From: Dysgonomonas mossii DSM 22836
GTDB lineage: Bacteria > Bacteroidota > Bacteroidia > Bacteroidales > Dysgonomonadaceae
Length of the DNA stretch: 64,000 bases
Direction of reading: 5' to 3'
NCBI RefSeq assembly: GCF_000213575.1
Contig: NZ_GL892004.1
Span: 372,001 to 436,000 of the forward strand
The position numbers were made by a program, and so were the translations under genes. Under the pieces are notes generated by a model. It did not search any database, was not told the origin of the DNA, and worked only from the letters and a program-made list of their open reading frames with translations. Position 1 is the stretch's first letter; each line of letters begins with the position of its first letter. Shown here piece after piece: positions 26,193-34,496 of this stretch.

Positions 26193-28418
26193 TTATTTTA
26201 GTTTAAATCCTACCTTTGATTTTATATCTGTTGAAGATGCTCCGATGATTGCTTCAAAGTCACCATTTTCGGCAACCCAGTCATGTTTATCCGCATCAAA
26301 GAAGCTTAGGGCTGACTTGTCAATCGTGAAAGTCACCGTTTTTTCTTCTCCTGCTTTCAGGTTTATTTTTTCAAAACCTTTCAACTCTTTTACAGGGCGG
26401 GGAAGAGATGATTTCAGATCGCTTATATACAACTGAACTATTTCTGCACCGTCTCGGCTCCCTGTATTTCTTACATTTACAGAGAATGTGATTTTTCCAT
26501 CTGCTGTCATTTCTTTCTTATCGGCAGATACTTTTCCGTACTCGAAAGTAGTATAGCTAAGTCCATGTCCGAAAGGGAATAAAGGTTTGATTTTTTCTTT
26601 ATCGATCCAACGGTATCCCACGAAGATACTTTCTTTATAAGTAGCTTCTTTGTTTACACCCGGATAGTCGCCTAGCTTATGAGCTCCGTTGTCTTCGAGC
26701 TTCACAGGGAATGTGAAAGGCAGTTTTCCCGAAGGGTTTGCATCACCTGTAAGAATTGAAGCCAAAGCCGTACCTGATTCAGTACCGTTATACCATGTTT
26801 GAACAATAGCCGGAACTTCGTTTATCCAAGGCATTGCTACAGCATTACCCGAGATATTTACAACAACAAAGTTTTTGTTTGCCTTTGCCAGCTCTGAAAT
26901 TACTTTATCCTGACCATAAGAGAGGCTCAATGATTCGCGGTCATTGCCTTCACTATCCTGTCTGTCACTTTTGTTTAATCCTCCGATAAATATAACCAGA
27001 TCAACGTTCTTGGCAAGGCTGGTTGCTTCTGCGATCAGTTCGCTTGCTGAGCGTGAGTCGTGAAGGTCTCTCTTTAGCTTTACGCCGTTGTATTCGCTTG
27101 TAGGGTCACCTACATAGCCACGAGCATATATAACTTCCGCTTGTGTTCCCACACGATTGATGATTCCGTCCAGCGGCGAAATCTCATATTTAGCTTTTAA
27201 TGAAGAGCTGCCTCCTCCTACTGTCATTGGCTTAATTGCGTTTTCTCCAACTACGAGTATTTTTTTCGTTTTATTCAGGTCGATTGGTAATACCCCGTTG
27301 TTGTTCTTCAACAATACAATTCCTTCTTCTGCTATTTTGCGTCCGGCAGCTGCATGCTCCGGTGTTCCAAAAGAGCCCCAAGGACGTTTTGTGTTCATTG
27401 TAGTACGGAATGCAAGACGAAGAATATTACGAACTTTTTTGTCTACTTCTTCTACCTTTACTTCTCCCGATTGTAATAGTTTCAAGAATGGTTTTGCCAG
27501 GTAATAGTTGTCATAGGCATTGCTTGCCCCTTCACTCAGTCCATCAGTCCACGAACCGAATTCCATATCCAGACCATGATAAATAGCTTCCTTTGTGCTG
27601 TTTACTCCACCCCAGTCGGATACAACGACTCCATCAAAGCCCCATTCTCCACGGAGTATATCATTCAGTAAATATTGGTTGTGGCAAGCCCATTGTCCTT
27701 TATATCTGTTATATGCACCCATTATAGCCCAAGCTTTTCCTTCTTGTACAGCAGCTTTGAAAGCCGGAAGATATATCTCGTATAGGGCACGATCATCTAC
27801 ATTTACATTTACTGTATGACGATCTATTTCCTGATTGTTGAGAGCATAATGTTTTACACATGCTGCTACTCCATTGGCCTGTACCTCCTGTATATAAGGC
27901 ACCACCATTTTTGAAGCCAGATAAGGATCTTCTCCCATATACTCGAAGTTTCTTCCATTGAGTGGTGTACGGTAGATATTTACTCCCGGACCAAGTAGTA
28001 TATTCTTGTTACGATATCGAGCTTCCTCTCCGATGCTTTTTCCATACAGCGCAGACATATCTTTGCTCCATGTTGCAGCCAGACATGTAAGAGCCGGAAA
28101 AGCGATACACGAATCGTTAGTCCATCCGGCCTGATCCCACTCATCCCACAAAACTTCGGGGCGAATACCGTGAGGACCATCTGTTGCCCAATTCTCAGGA
28201 ATGCCTAAACGGGGAACTCCTGCCGAACTGAATTTAGATTGTGCATGGCACATGGCGACTTTTTCTTCCAGAGTCATTCTGGAGAGCGCATCTTCAATTC
28301 GTTGTTCAATAGGTTTTGTTTCATCTAAATAGATAGGTGTTTTGTTTTGCCCTATCATATTTAAGCTTATAGCTCCCATGATTAGGATGCTTAATAGCGT
28401 TTTTCCTCTTTTCAGCAT
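26193..28418 (-). CDS. GH3 beta-glucosidase
   Basis: 741 aa. Signal peptide without a lipobox (LLSILIMGAISLNMIGQ), so periplasmic. GH3 N-terminal barrel with KHYALNN (K189, H190) and the nucleophile D268 in VVSDWGG; GH3_C sandwich from about 365; fibronectin-III-like C-terminal domain (about 640-725, NTGSRDGAEIVQLYI). BglX-like layout. As the last gene of the PUL it should split gluco-oligosaccharides to glucose after import. A candidate own promoter (28470-28477) lies in the 96-nt gap to the GH30 gene. Substrate inferred from context. Confidence 0.93.
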   Translation of the reverse strand: MLKRGKTLLSILIMGAISLNMIGQNKTPIYLDETKPIEQRIEDALSRMTLEEKVAMCHAQSKFSSAGVPRLGIPENWATDGPHGIRPEVLWDEWDQAGWTNDSCIAFPALTCLAATWSKDMSALYGKSIGEEARYRNKNILLGPGVNIYRTPLNGRNFEYMGEDPYLASKMVVPYIQEVQANGVAACVKHYALNNQEIDRHTVNVNVDDRALYEIYLPAFKAAVQEGKAWAIMGAYNRYKGQWACHNQYLLNDILRGEWGFDGVVVSDWGGVNSTKEAIYHGLDMEFGSWTDGLSEGASNAYDNYYLAKPFLKLLQSGEVKVEEVDKKVRNILRLAFRTTMNTKRPWGSFGTPEHAAAGRKIAEEGIVLLKNNNGVLPIDLNKTKKILVVGENAIKPMTVGGGSSSLKAKYEISPLDGIINRVGTQAEVIYARGYVGDPTSEYNGVKLKRDLHDSRSASELIAEATSLAKNVDLVIFIGGLNKSDRQDSEGNDRESLSLSYGQDKVISELAKANKNFVVVNISGNAVAMPWINEVPAIVQTWYNGTESGTALASILTGDANPSGKLPFTFPVKLEDNGAHKLGDYPGVNKEATYKESIFVGYRWIDKEKIKPLFPFGHGLSYTTFEYGKVSADKKEMTADGKITFSVNVRNTGSRDGAEIVQLYISDLKSSLPRPVKELKGFEKINLKAGEEKTVTFTIDKSALSFFDADKHDWVAENGDFEAIIGASSTDIKSKVGFKLK

Positions 28419-28469
28419 AAGTATGTAATTAATAATTTAGTATTTTCTTTTTTTTGCAAAAATTGGTCG

Positions 28470-28477
28470 CAAATATA
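28470..28477 (-). promoter_or_regulatory. candidate -7 element before the GH3 gene
   Basis: Minus-strand TATATTTG matches TAnnTTTG in the 96-nt gap between GH30 and GH3. No convincing -33 element. Confidence 0.3.
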
Positions 28478-28514
28478 ATCTTTTTATTATTCAGCTTTTA
28501 ATATTTGAACCGAT

Positions 28515-29969
28515 TCATTTCCAAATGCACGAAATTACAGAACTAGCCGGTACGTTGTAGCTGAATGATTTGTTCCCAAGTTGTACTGTAACAGTGTGCT
28601 GTGCAGGGGTGTCATTTAGCAATACGATAGAATAGGTTTTGTCCGGATTCTCGAATGCTGAATAGTAGATACCTTCTACTGTTTGTCCTTCCGACTTAAT
28701 ACGATGGCTACCCGGTTTTATAACCTTTGACAGATGAGCCATTGTATAGTAATGACTATTCTTGTCTGTTGTTTTATAATCGTTAGAGTCTATCGTGATG
28801 CAACCTAAGCAAATATCACATCCGCCCGGACGGTCGGGGCCATGCTTGTCGTCAAGCATATAGTTCCACATAATAACTGCTTTGTTATAGTTGTTGATCG
28901 TACCGATACAAACTTCACGCATGTTCCACATCAAGTCTTTTGCAAATGAATATCCTTCACCCCAAAGCCCGATTGACATTTCTGTGAAATATAAGTTCTT
29001 GTCAGGACGGCCGTTATGAATTTTCAATAATTCTTCTTTATCACCACCATAAGCATGAAAAGCGGCACCATCGATATATTTTGCAGCATCGGCATCCTCG
29101 TATATTTTTAGTGGATATTGTTTTTGATCGAAGTTTTCTGCTTTGTCTTCATCATAGTTGTAATTATGATCATAGACCAATATTTTAGTTTTTATGCCTG
29201 CTTTTTCAAAGGCCGGGCCTAGTGCAGATTTTACAAAGTCTCGTTGCTCCTGCCAAGTCATATATAGCGACATGGAATTCCCTCTGTTCAACGGCTCATT
29301 TTGTATTGTTACGGCATCTATCTTGAAGCCTTCCGCTTCCATTGCCTGAATATATTTTACAAAGTAGGCAGCATAATCTTGATAATATTTAGGATTTAAC
29401 TGTCCGCTTGTCCAAGAGTCAAATGGTTTTAGTTCTTGCAGGTTGTTTACCTTCATCCATTTAGGGCAAGACCAAGGTGAGGCCATAATTTTCACAGCCG
29501 GATTAATCGCCTTTATTTCTTTCAGAATTGGAAATAGATCGCGTTTGTCATATTCATGCAGAGCGAAATTCTCTATCCCCGGTTTGTCACAATATGTGTA
29601 TTCGTCTAACGAAAAGTCGGAAGCTCCCAGTGATATACGGATATAGCTGTATCCATATCCATTCACCGGATCGAATGTTTCTTTCAGGAGTGTAGTTCTG
29701 TCTTCTGCTGTCATCTTTAAAAGATTATAACAGCTTGACCCGGTTATGGCTGCACCAAAACCGTCCATTTCCTGATATTTCTCTTCAGGATATAGTGTTA
29801 TTATATTGTCAGTAGCTTTTGTGTCTGATTTAGCAGAAAACGCTACCGAGTCTTTTTGCATTGTCTTTTCTTTATCTGCCGTAGTCGTATATATTTTTAC
29901 ATACTCCTTTTTCTCGGTACAAGAGAATAGGATAGAACAGAAAAGTGCTGCGTAAACAATTTTTTTCAT
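28515..29969 (-). CDS. GH30 lipoprotein glycosidase (beta-1,6-glucanase candidate A)
   Basis: 484 aa. Lipobox AALFCSILFSC near residues 7-17 predicts a surface or periplasmic lipoprotein. GH30 barrel with the starting MDGFGAAITGSS, acid/base E225 in TIQNEPLN and nucleophile E330 in YFTEMSIG; the C-terminal beta domain ends in NVPASSVISCIW. Family GH30 includes glucosylceramidases and endo- or exo-beta-1,6-glucanases; with SusC/D, a second GH30 and GH3, fungal-type beta-1,6-glucan is the best-supported substrate. It differs clearly from the upstream GH30 (loop around 180-197, different N-terminus), so the two may divide endo and exo action. Confidence 0.92.
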   Translation of the reverse strand: MKKIVYAALFCSILFSCTEKKEYVKIYTTTADKEKTMQKDSVAFSAKSDTKATDNIITLYPEEKYQEMDGFGAAITGSSCYNLLKMTAEDRTTLLKETFDPVNGYGYSYIRISLGASDFSLDEYTYCDKPGIENFALHEYDKRDLFPILKEIKAINPAVKIMASPWSCPKWMKVNNLQELKPFDSWTSGQLNPKYYQDYAAYFVKYIQAMEAEGFKIDAVTIQNEPLNRGNSMSLYMTWQEQRDFVKSALGPAFEKAGIKTKILVYDHNYNYDEDKAENFDQKQYPLKIYEDADAAKYIDGAAFHAYGGDKEELLKIHNGRPDKNLYFTEMSIGLWGEGYSFAKDLMWNMREVCIGTINNYNKAVIMWNYMLDDKHGPDRPGGCDICLGCITIDSNDYKTTDKNSHYYTMAHLSKVIKPGSHRIKSEGQTVEGIYYSAFENPDKTYSIVLLNDTPAQHTVTVQLGNKSFSYNVPASSVISCIWK

Positions 29970-29998
29970 GAGGATTTAAATTATTCAAATTTCAAAAA

Positions 29999-30033
29999 GG
30001 AGTCTGCATAGAATGAATTCATATACAGACTCC
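29999..30033 (-). other. intercistronic hairpin between the two GH30 genes
   Basis: GGAGTCTG/CAGACTCC 8-bp arms with an AT-rich 19-nt loop holding ATGAATTCAT. No T-run follows on the coding strand, so RNA processing or stability is as likely as termination. Confidence 0.5.
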
Positions 30034-30044
30034 ACCAAACAATC

Positions 30045-31493
30045 TTATTTCAATATAAATGACGCAATAGCCAAATTCGGAACGTTGTACACGAACCGTT
30101 TGCTTGTTGCTTGATCTTTTACTGTAAGATTAATACTATTGCCTGATTTGTTGACAATCACAAGGCCTTTGCTGCCATCAGGATTTAAGAAAGCAGTAGC
30201 TGTAACTCCATCAGGAAGTGTCCCAAGAAATGAAGTACTAATCATTTTTGCTCCACTTCGGCATACCTTACCAAAGTGCCCTAATAGATAATATTCGAGC
30301 TCTTTCTTATATACATCTCCATCTATGGTTACAATTCCTCTACAATCTTCGCAAAATACTCCTCCCGGAGTTACGGGGCCATGTTGCGAATTAAGCGCAA
30401 CGTTGAACATCATATAGTTGCTAGATCCGTTTTGTATACATGGTACAAGAAAGTCTGTAAGATAATAGAATAAGGTTTCCATTTCTGTACCTGTATTCCA
30501 TCCTCCTCCCGATAATTCTGTTTCGTATATACTTTTATCTGGGAATTCTGCTTTAACGGCATTGATAGCCGATGGATTCCCTGCATAACCATGAAATGCT
30601 GTTCCGTCAATATATTGATTTGCGGTAGCATCTCGTAATACGTTGATTGCGTAGTTGTAAATGTCGAAGTTGTGGTCTAGTATTAATATTTTAGTTGTAA
30701 TACCCGCCGTTTTGAATTTAGGACCAAGATATTTTCCTATTATTTCTGCTTGTTCCTGCCATGACATTTTCATAGAAGGGTGCACGCCTGATTCGAAATC
30801 GGCTTCGTTTTGCAATGTAATAGCATCAATTGTAATTCCTTCAGCTTTCATTGCCTCTACATATTTTACAAAATAGGTAGCATAAGCATCATATACTTCC
30901 GGGCCTTTAAGCTTGCCGTTATTTAATTGGCCGCTACTCTTCATCCATGCCGGTGGTGACCATGGGCTTGCTATCAGCTTAATTTTAGGATTGATTGCTA
31001 GTATCTCTTTCAATACAGGCAATAAATCACGCTTGTCTATTTCAGGAATTGCAAAATTTTCTATTCCCTCTTTATCACAATATGTATATAGTGCCATCGA
31101 AAAATCGGAAGCTCCAATACATAGCCTTAAGCTTTCTAGTCCTGCACCTTCTTTCGGATCGAACAGCTCTTTGAGAACCTTTGCCCGAGCTTCGGCACTC
31201 ATCTGTTTGAGGAGATATGCCGATGAGCCTGTAAGACCACCACCAAATCCATCTATTGTCTGATATTTCACAGTGGGATCGAGCCGTAATACAACGTCTG
31301 TAATGTCATTCGAATACTCGATCGGAAGTTCTTTCATCATATAAACTTTCGATTGAGTAGTCAGCCACATTCTTACGTCATTATTCTCGGTAGACCCTTG
31401 CTGATCATCATCTGGTGATTCCGGATCTGTATTGTGATCGGTGCACGCTATAGCCAGAAGAAGAGATAATACAGGAATTAAATATTTTTTCAT
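30045..31493 (-). CDS. GH30 lipoprotein glycosidase (beta-1,6-glucanase candidate B)
   Basis: 482 aa. Lipobox LLLAIAC (C17) followed by an Asp/Ser/Pro-rich linker, typical of surface-exposed Bacteroidetes lipoproteins. GH30 domain with IDGFGGGLTGSSA, acid/base E230 in TLQNEADF and nucleophile E326 in YETELSGG; C-terminal beta sandwich to YNVPNLAIASFIL. The acid/base neighbourhood NEADFESG rather than NEPLNRG separates it from the downstream paralogue. First enzyme after the binding-protein genes, 72 nt past the SGBP stop with a strong hairpin between. Endo-beta-1,6-glucanase is the inferred role. Confidence 0.92.
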   Translation of the reverse strand: MKKYLIPVLSLLLAIACTDHNTDPESPDDDQQGSTENNDVRMWLTTQSKVYMMKELPIEYSNDITDVVLRLDPTVKYQTIDGFGGGLTGSSAYLLKQMSAEARAKVLKELFDPKEGAGLESLRLCIGASDFSMALYTYCDKEGIENFAIPEIDKRDLLPVLKEILAINPKIKLIASPWSPPAWMKSSGQLNNGKLKGPEVYDAYATYFVKYVEAMKAEGITIDAITLQNEADFESGVHPSMKMSWQEQAEIIGKYLGPKFKTAGITTKILILDHNFDIYNYAINVLRDATANQYIDGTAFHGYAGNPSAINAVKAEFPDKSIYETELSGGGWNTGTEMETLFYYLTDFLVPCIQNGSSNYMMFNVALNSQHGPVTPGGVFCEDCRGIVTIDGDVYKKELEYYLLGHFGKVCRSGAKMISTSFLGTLPDGVTATAFLNPDGSKGLVIVNKSGNSINLTVKDQATSKRFVYNVPNLAIASFILK

Positions 31494-31511
31494 GTTTTTT
31501 TATCTTTTATT

Positions 31512-31542
31512 ATTGGCCTGTACTTTTTCCGTACAGGCCAAT
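31512..31542 (-). other. strong intercistronic hairpin between SGBP and GH30 genes
   Basis: A perfect 12-bp stem (ATTGGCCTGTAC and complement) with a 7-nt loop. On the transcribed minus strand it is followed by A-rich, not T-rich, sequence, so it does not look like an intrinsic terminator. Confidence 0.7.
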
Positions 31543-31565
31543 AAGTATCTAGGTTGTACTTAAAT

Positions 31566-32933
31566 TTAAGGAAGAGTTACACTCTCTGCTGTAACTACCT
31601 TGGTTGCCAGATTGATTGTTATTTTATAGTTGCCTGATACCGCTCCTTCTGCAGCATACCAGTTACCATCAGTCTTCCCTAAATCTGTATCTTTGGCCAA
31701 GATAGAAGGCATCGTGAAGTTTGTTGATTTCTTCTCATTAGCCCATGATCTGTTTTCAAATGGTTTGAAGTTCGCTTTAGATGCATCGAAGTAGACTACA
31801 GCCTGATATATGTCTGCTGCCACTTTACGGAAAACAATAGCTTGTAATGGGGCGTTGAAATCCCATGCTGTATGTGCTCCAGGTTTCACTTTCGATGGAT
31901 AACCAAGACCTTCTCCGGCAGCAAGCAATACGTTTGGATATTCTCTTACCGAAGGATCTATTATGGCTACTTGGCGAGTTTCGCTATAATACAGATCATA
32001 GCTTCCTGTATCACCAATAAATTTGACCTTATCCTCAGCTGTACGTACAAAGTAATTGAGATCATATACAATATCTGTAGAAGCAAGATCGGCGAATAGA
32101 TTTATTTCCTGATCTTTCTCAAATGTGCGTGATAGTTTCTTAAATGCTTCACCACTCGCTGTTACATCGCCAAAGTTATCTATTACAAGGTCATTCGGAT
32201 TGTATTTATCTCCGGCTAAGCTTGTTGTGAACTTATAGTTGTCAAATACAATATTTGTAATATAGTCAATACTTGTGTTCGCAGTAGTAATATAGTCACC
32301 GGTTTCATCTACCAATTGAACGGCTCCTGATTTACTTCCCCATACATGTCCTGAGAAATCGATCTGATTATCTGTAGTAATTTTCTCCGCGATTCTGTAA
32401 CGGATACTATTTGCCTTGAGCTTAAGTTCAGATGATTTGTACTTATCAGATTTCAAAGCTTCAGGAGTTAAGGTAATTACCTGTCCATTATCCAGTACAA
32501 GATATAATTTGCTATAATAAGTCCTTTTTCCTTTCACTCCTGTGATAGTACCTGTCGTTTGATCTCCTTCAACATTGGTTAGGGTTAAAAGAACTTCAAC
32601 GCTTGCATCTTCCGGCAGCTCGCTTGTATAGGCTACCTTAAATTTAGAAGATACCTCGGTGCTATTGCCAGCCGTGCGTATCGATTGCTGTGCAACAAGT
32701 ACGTCATTCACTATCATTTTCATTTCCAATGTAGAAAGAGGAGTTGTAGGATCAGAAACTTTCGCCGTGATAGTAACAGAATCCCCATAAGAAAATGTAG
32801 TTGGATTGATTGCCGCCGACTCAATTACCGGTGTTGAATGCGGAAATACTTTTCTTGTATCTTCTTCCTCACATGAGGCGAGGAGAATACATGAGCACAA
32901 TCCGCACATAATTGCTTTATATATAGATTTCAT
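31566..32933 (-). CDS. surface glycan-binding lipoprotein (SusE-position, DUF5016-like)
   Basis: 455 aa from the ATG at 32933 (MKSIYKAIM); the ATG at 32945 is equally open. Lipobox LLASCEEED. N-terminal Ig-like/PKD-type domain (about 35-135, PVIESAAINPTTFSYGDSVTITAKVSD), a middle region of beta strands, and a C-terminal DUF5125-like part with TDGNWYAAEGAVSGNYKITINL. The position right after SusD and before the enzymes is that of the surface glycan-binding protein in many PULs; from memory the pustulan locus SGBP has the same DUF5016-type start. It starts 12 nt after susD. Confidence 0.78.
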   Translation of the reverse strand: MKSIYKAIMCGLCSCILLASCEEEDTRKVFPHSTPVIESAAINPTTFSYGDSVTITAKVSDPTTPLSTLEMKMIVNDVLVAQQSIRTAGNSTEVSSKFKVAYTSELPEDASVEVLLTLTNVEGDQTTGTITGVKGKRTYYSKLYLVLDNGQVITLTPEALKSDKYKSSELKLKANSIRYRIAEKITTDNQIDFSGHVWGSKSGAVQLVDETGDYITTANTSIDYITNIVFDNYKFTTSLAGDKYNPNDLVIDNFGDVTASGEAFKKLSRTFEKDQEINLFADLASTDIVYDLNYFVRTAEDKVKFIGDTGSYDLYYSETRQVAIIDPSVREYPNVLLAAGEGLGYPSKVKPGAHTAWDFNAPLQAIVFRKVAADIYQAVVYFDASKANFKPFENRSWANEKKSTNFTMPSILAKDTDLGKTDGNWYAAEGAVSGNYKITINLATKVVTAESVTLP

Positions 32934-32957
32934 ATTTTTCTGCATTTAATTTATAGA

Positions 32958-34484
32958 TTAATAGCCAGGGTTTTGAACAAGATTAACATTCAGGTCTAGT
33001 TCGCTTTGAGGAATCGGCCACACAAGTTTATTTTCATTCAGACGAGATGCATAAGCGTTCTGATGGTCGGAAGCGGATCTCATTACCTGAATAAAACGAC
33101 CTCTGCGTTTAAGATCCATCCAGCGTTTTCCTTCGAAAGCAAACTCAAAACGGTTCTCATTCTCTATTGCTAGACGCATGGCATCTTTCGTATTAGCCGG
33201 TGTGTCAGCCAAGTCGACACGTTTTCTGATTTTATTTACCAGATTTTTTGCTTCACCTATGTTACCTAGCTCATTTTCTGCTTCGGCTAATAATAATATT
33301 GCTTCCGGCAGACGGAATATAACGATATTGCCGGCCTCTTGAGATCTGAGTTTATAGCAATAAGGATATTTGTTAGAAGGCCAATACTTGTCTGTCCATT
33401 TACCTGTAACATCTCCAAACATGATAGATGCATCTCTACGTACTACATCTCCCGCAGAAGTGAATGCTTTGTACAAATCCTGACTTGGCGTATTGAATTT
33501 TTTCCAGTCGATGCCGTAGAACATCTGGGCTCCCCAGTTTCCTAAAGTAGACCAGCTATTGTAATCTACTTCGAAGATGGATTCCTTGCAATGTTCATTT
33601 ACCAGATTTACACTAGGAAGTACTCCGTTAGAAGGTGTTTCGGCAACGGCAAACAAGTCATCGTAATTATCCATTAATCCATAACGAGTATCGTCTACAA
33701 CCGCTTTGGCGTACTGTTTTACTTTGTTCCAGTCTGTATTTTCAAAGCCGTCTTTGGTAGCATATACCTGTGCTTGTATAAGATGTACAAGAGCTTTGGT
33801 AATTTTAAACTTGTTTGCTGAATAATCCATCACGTTTGCTTCGGCATATTCCAAGTCATTTACAATCTGGGTATAGATATTTTCTACAGTTTCTTGTTTA
33901 GGATACAACAATGGGTATATAGTATCAATATTGCTAATGCTTATTTCAGGTACATACTGTGTAATTAAAGGTACACTTCCATATATGCGAACAAGATTGA
34001 AGTAACACAATGCTCTCATAAAATGAGCGTCACCTGCTATTTGGCCTCTACGTTGCTCTGTTAGTGCGGTATCTTTAATTTTAGGAATCCATTCTATAAT
34101 TGTATTTGCCTTCGATATTTGAGAATACATATATCCCCAGTCGCGTTTTACACCGCCATTAGAAGCTGAAACTCTAAGCTCATCAAATTGCATGGTCATG
34201 TCTTTTGGTTCACCGGCATAAGCGTTATCGGCTTGAGCATCATTCATTATATACCAGTCTAGTTGCCAAAATTCGTTAGCATAATCACTGTATGCACCTG
34301 CTAACAACTGTTCCATCTGAGTGGCTGTGGTATACTGTGTCGCATTATCTTTACCTCCTCCTCCTGTGTTTTCATTTGTAACCGTTGTCGAAGATTCATC
34401 AAGGAAGCTATCGCATGAGATAAATGGGATAAATATCATACATATAATAGCCCTAAATAATATATTCTTTATATTGTATTTCAT
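32958..34484 (-). CDS. SusD/RagB-family nutrient-binding lipoprotein
   Basis: 508 aa. Lipobox FIPFISCDSFL. TPR-rich SusD fold with typical blocks: AQADNAYAGEP, AHFMRALCYFNLVRIYGSVP, and the C-terminal ENENRFEFAFEGKRWMDLKR followed by LNENKLVWPIPQSELDLN, ending VQNPGY. It caps the TonB-dependent SusC channel and binds oligosaccharide at the surface. 12 nt after susC and 12 nt before the SGBP gene, so one transcript. Confidence 0.96.
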   Translation of the reverse strand: MKYNIKNILFRAIICMIFIPFISCDSFLDESSTTVTNENTGGGGKDNATQYTTATQMEQLLAGAYSDYANEFWQLDWYIMNDAQADNAYAGEPKDMTMQFDELRVSASNGGVKRDWGYMYSQISKANTIIEWIPKIKDTALTEQRRGQIAGDAHFMRALCYFNLVRIYGSVPLITQYVPEISISNIDTIYPLLYPKQETVENIYTQIVNDLEYAEANVMDYSANKFKITKALVHLIQAQVYATKDGFENTDWNKVKQYAKAVVDDTRYGLMDNYDDLFAVAETPSNGVLPSVNLVNEHCKESIFEVDYNSWSTLGNWGAQMFYGIDWKKFNTPSQDLYKAFTSAGDVVRRDASIMFGDVTGKWTDKYWPSNKYPYCYKLRSQEAGNIVIFRLPEAILLLAEAENELGNIGEAKNLVNKIRKRVDLADTPANTKDAMRLAIENENRFEFAFEGKRWMDLKRRGRFIQVMRSASDHQNAYASRLNENKLVWPIPQSELDLNVNLVQNPGY

Positions 34485-34496
34485 CGGATTTAGTTT

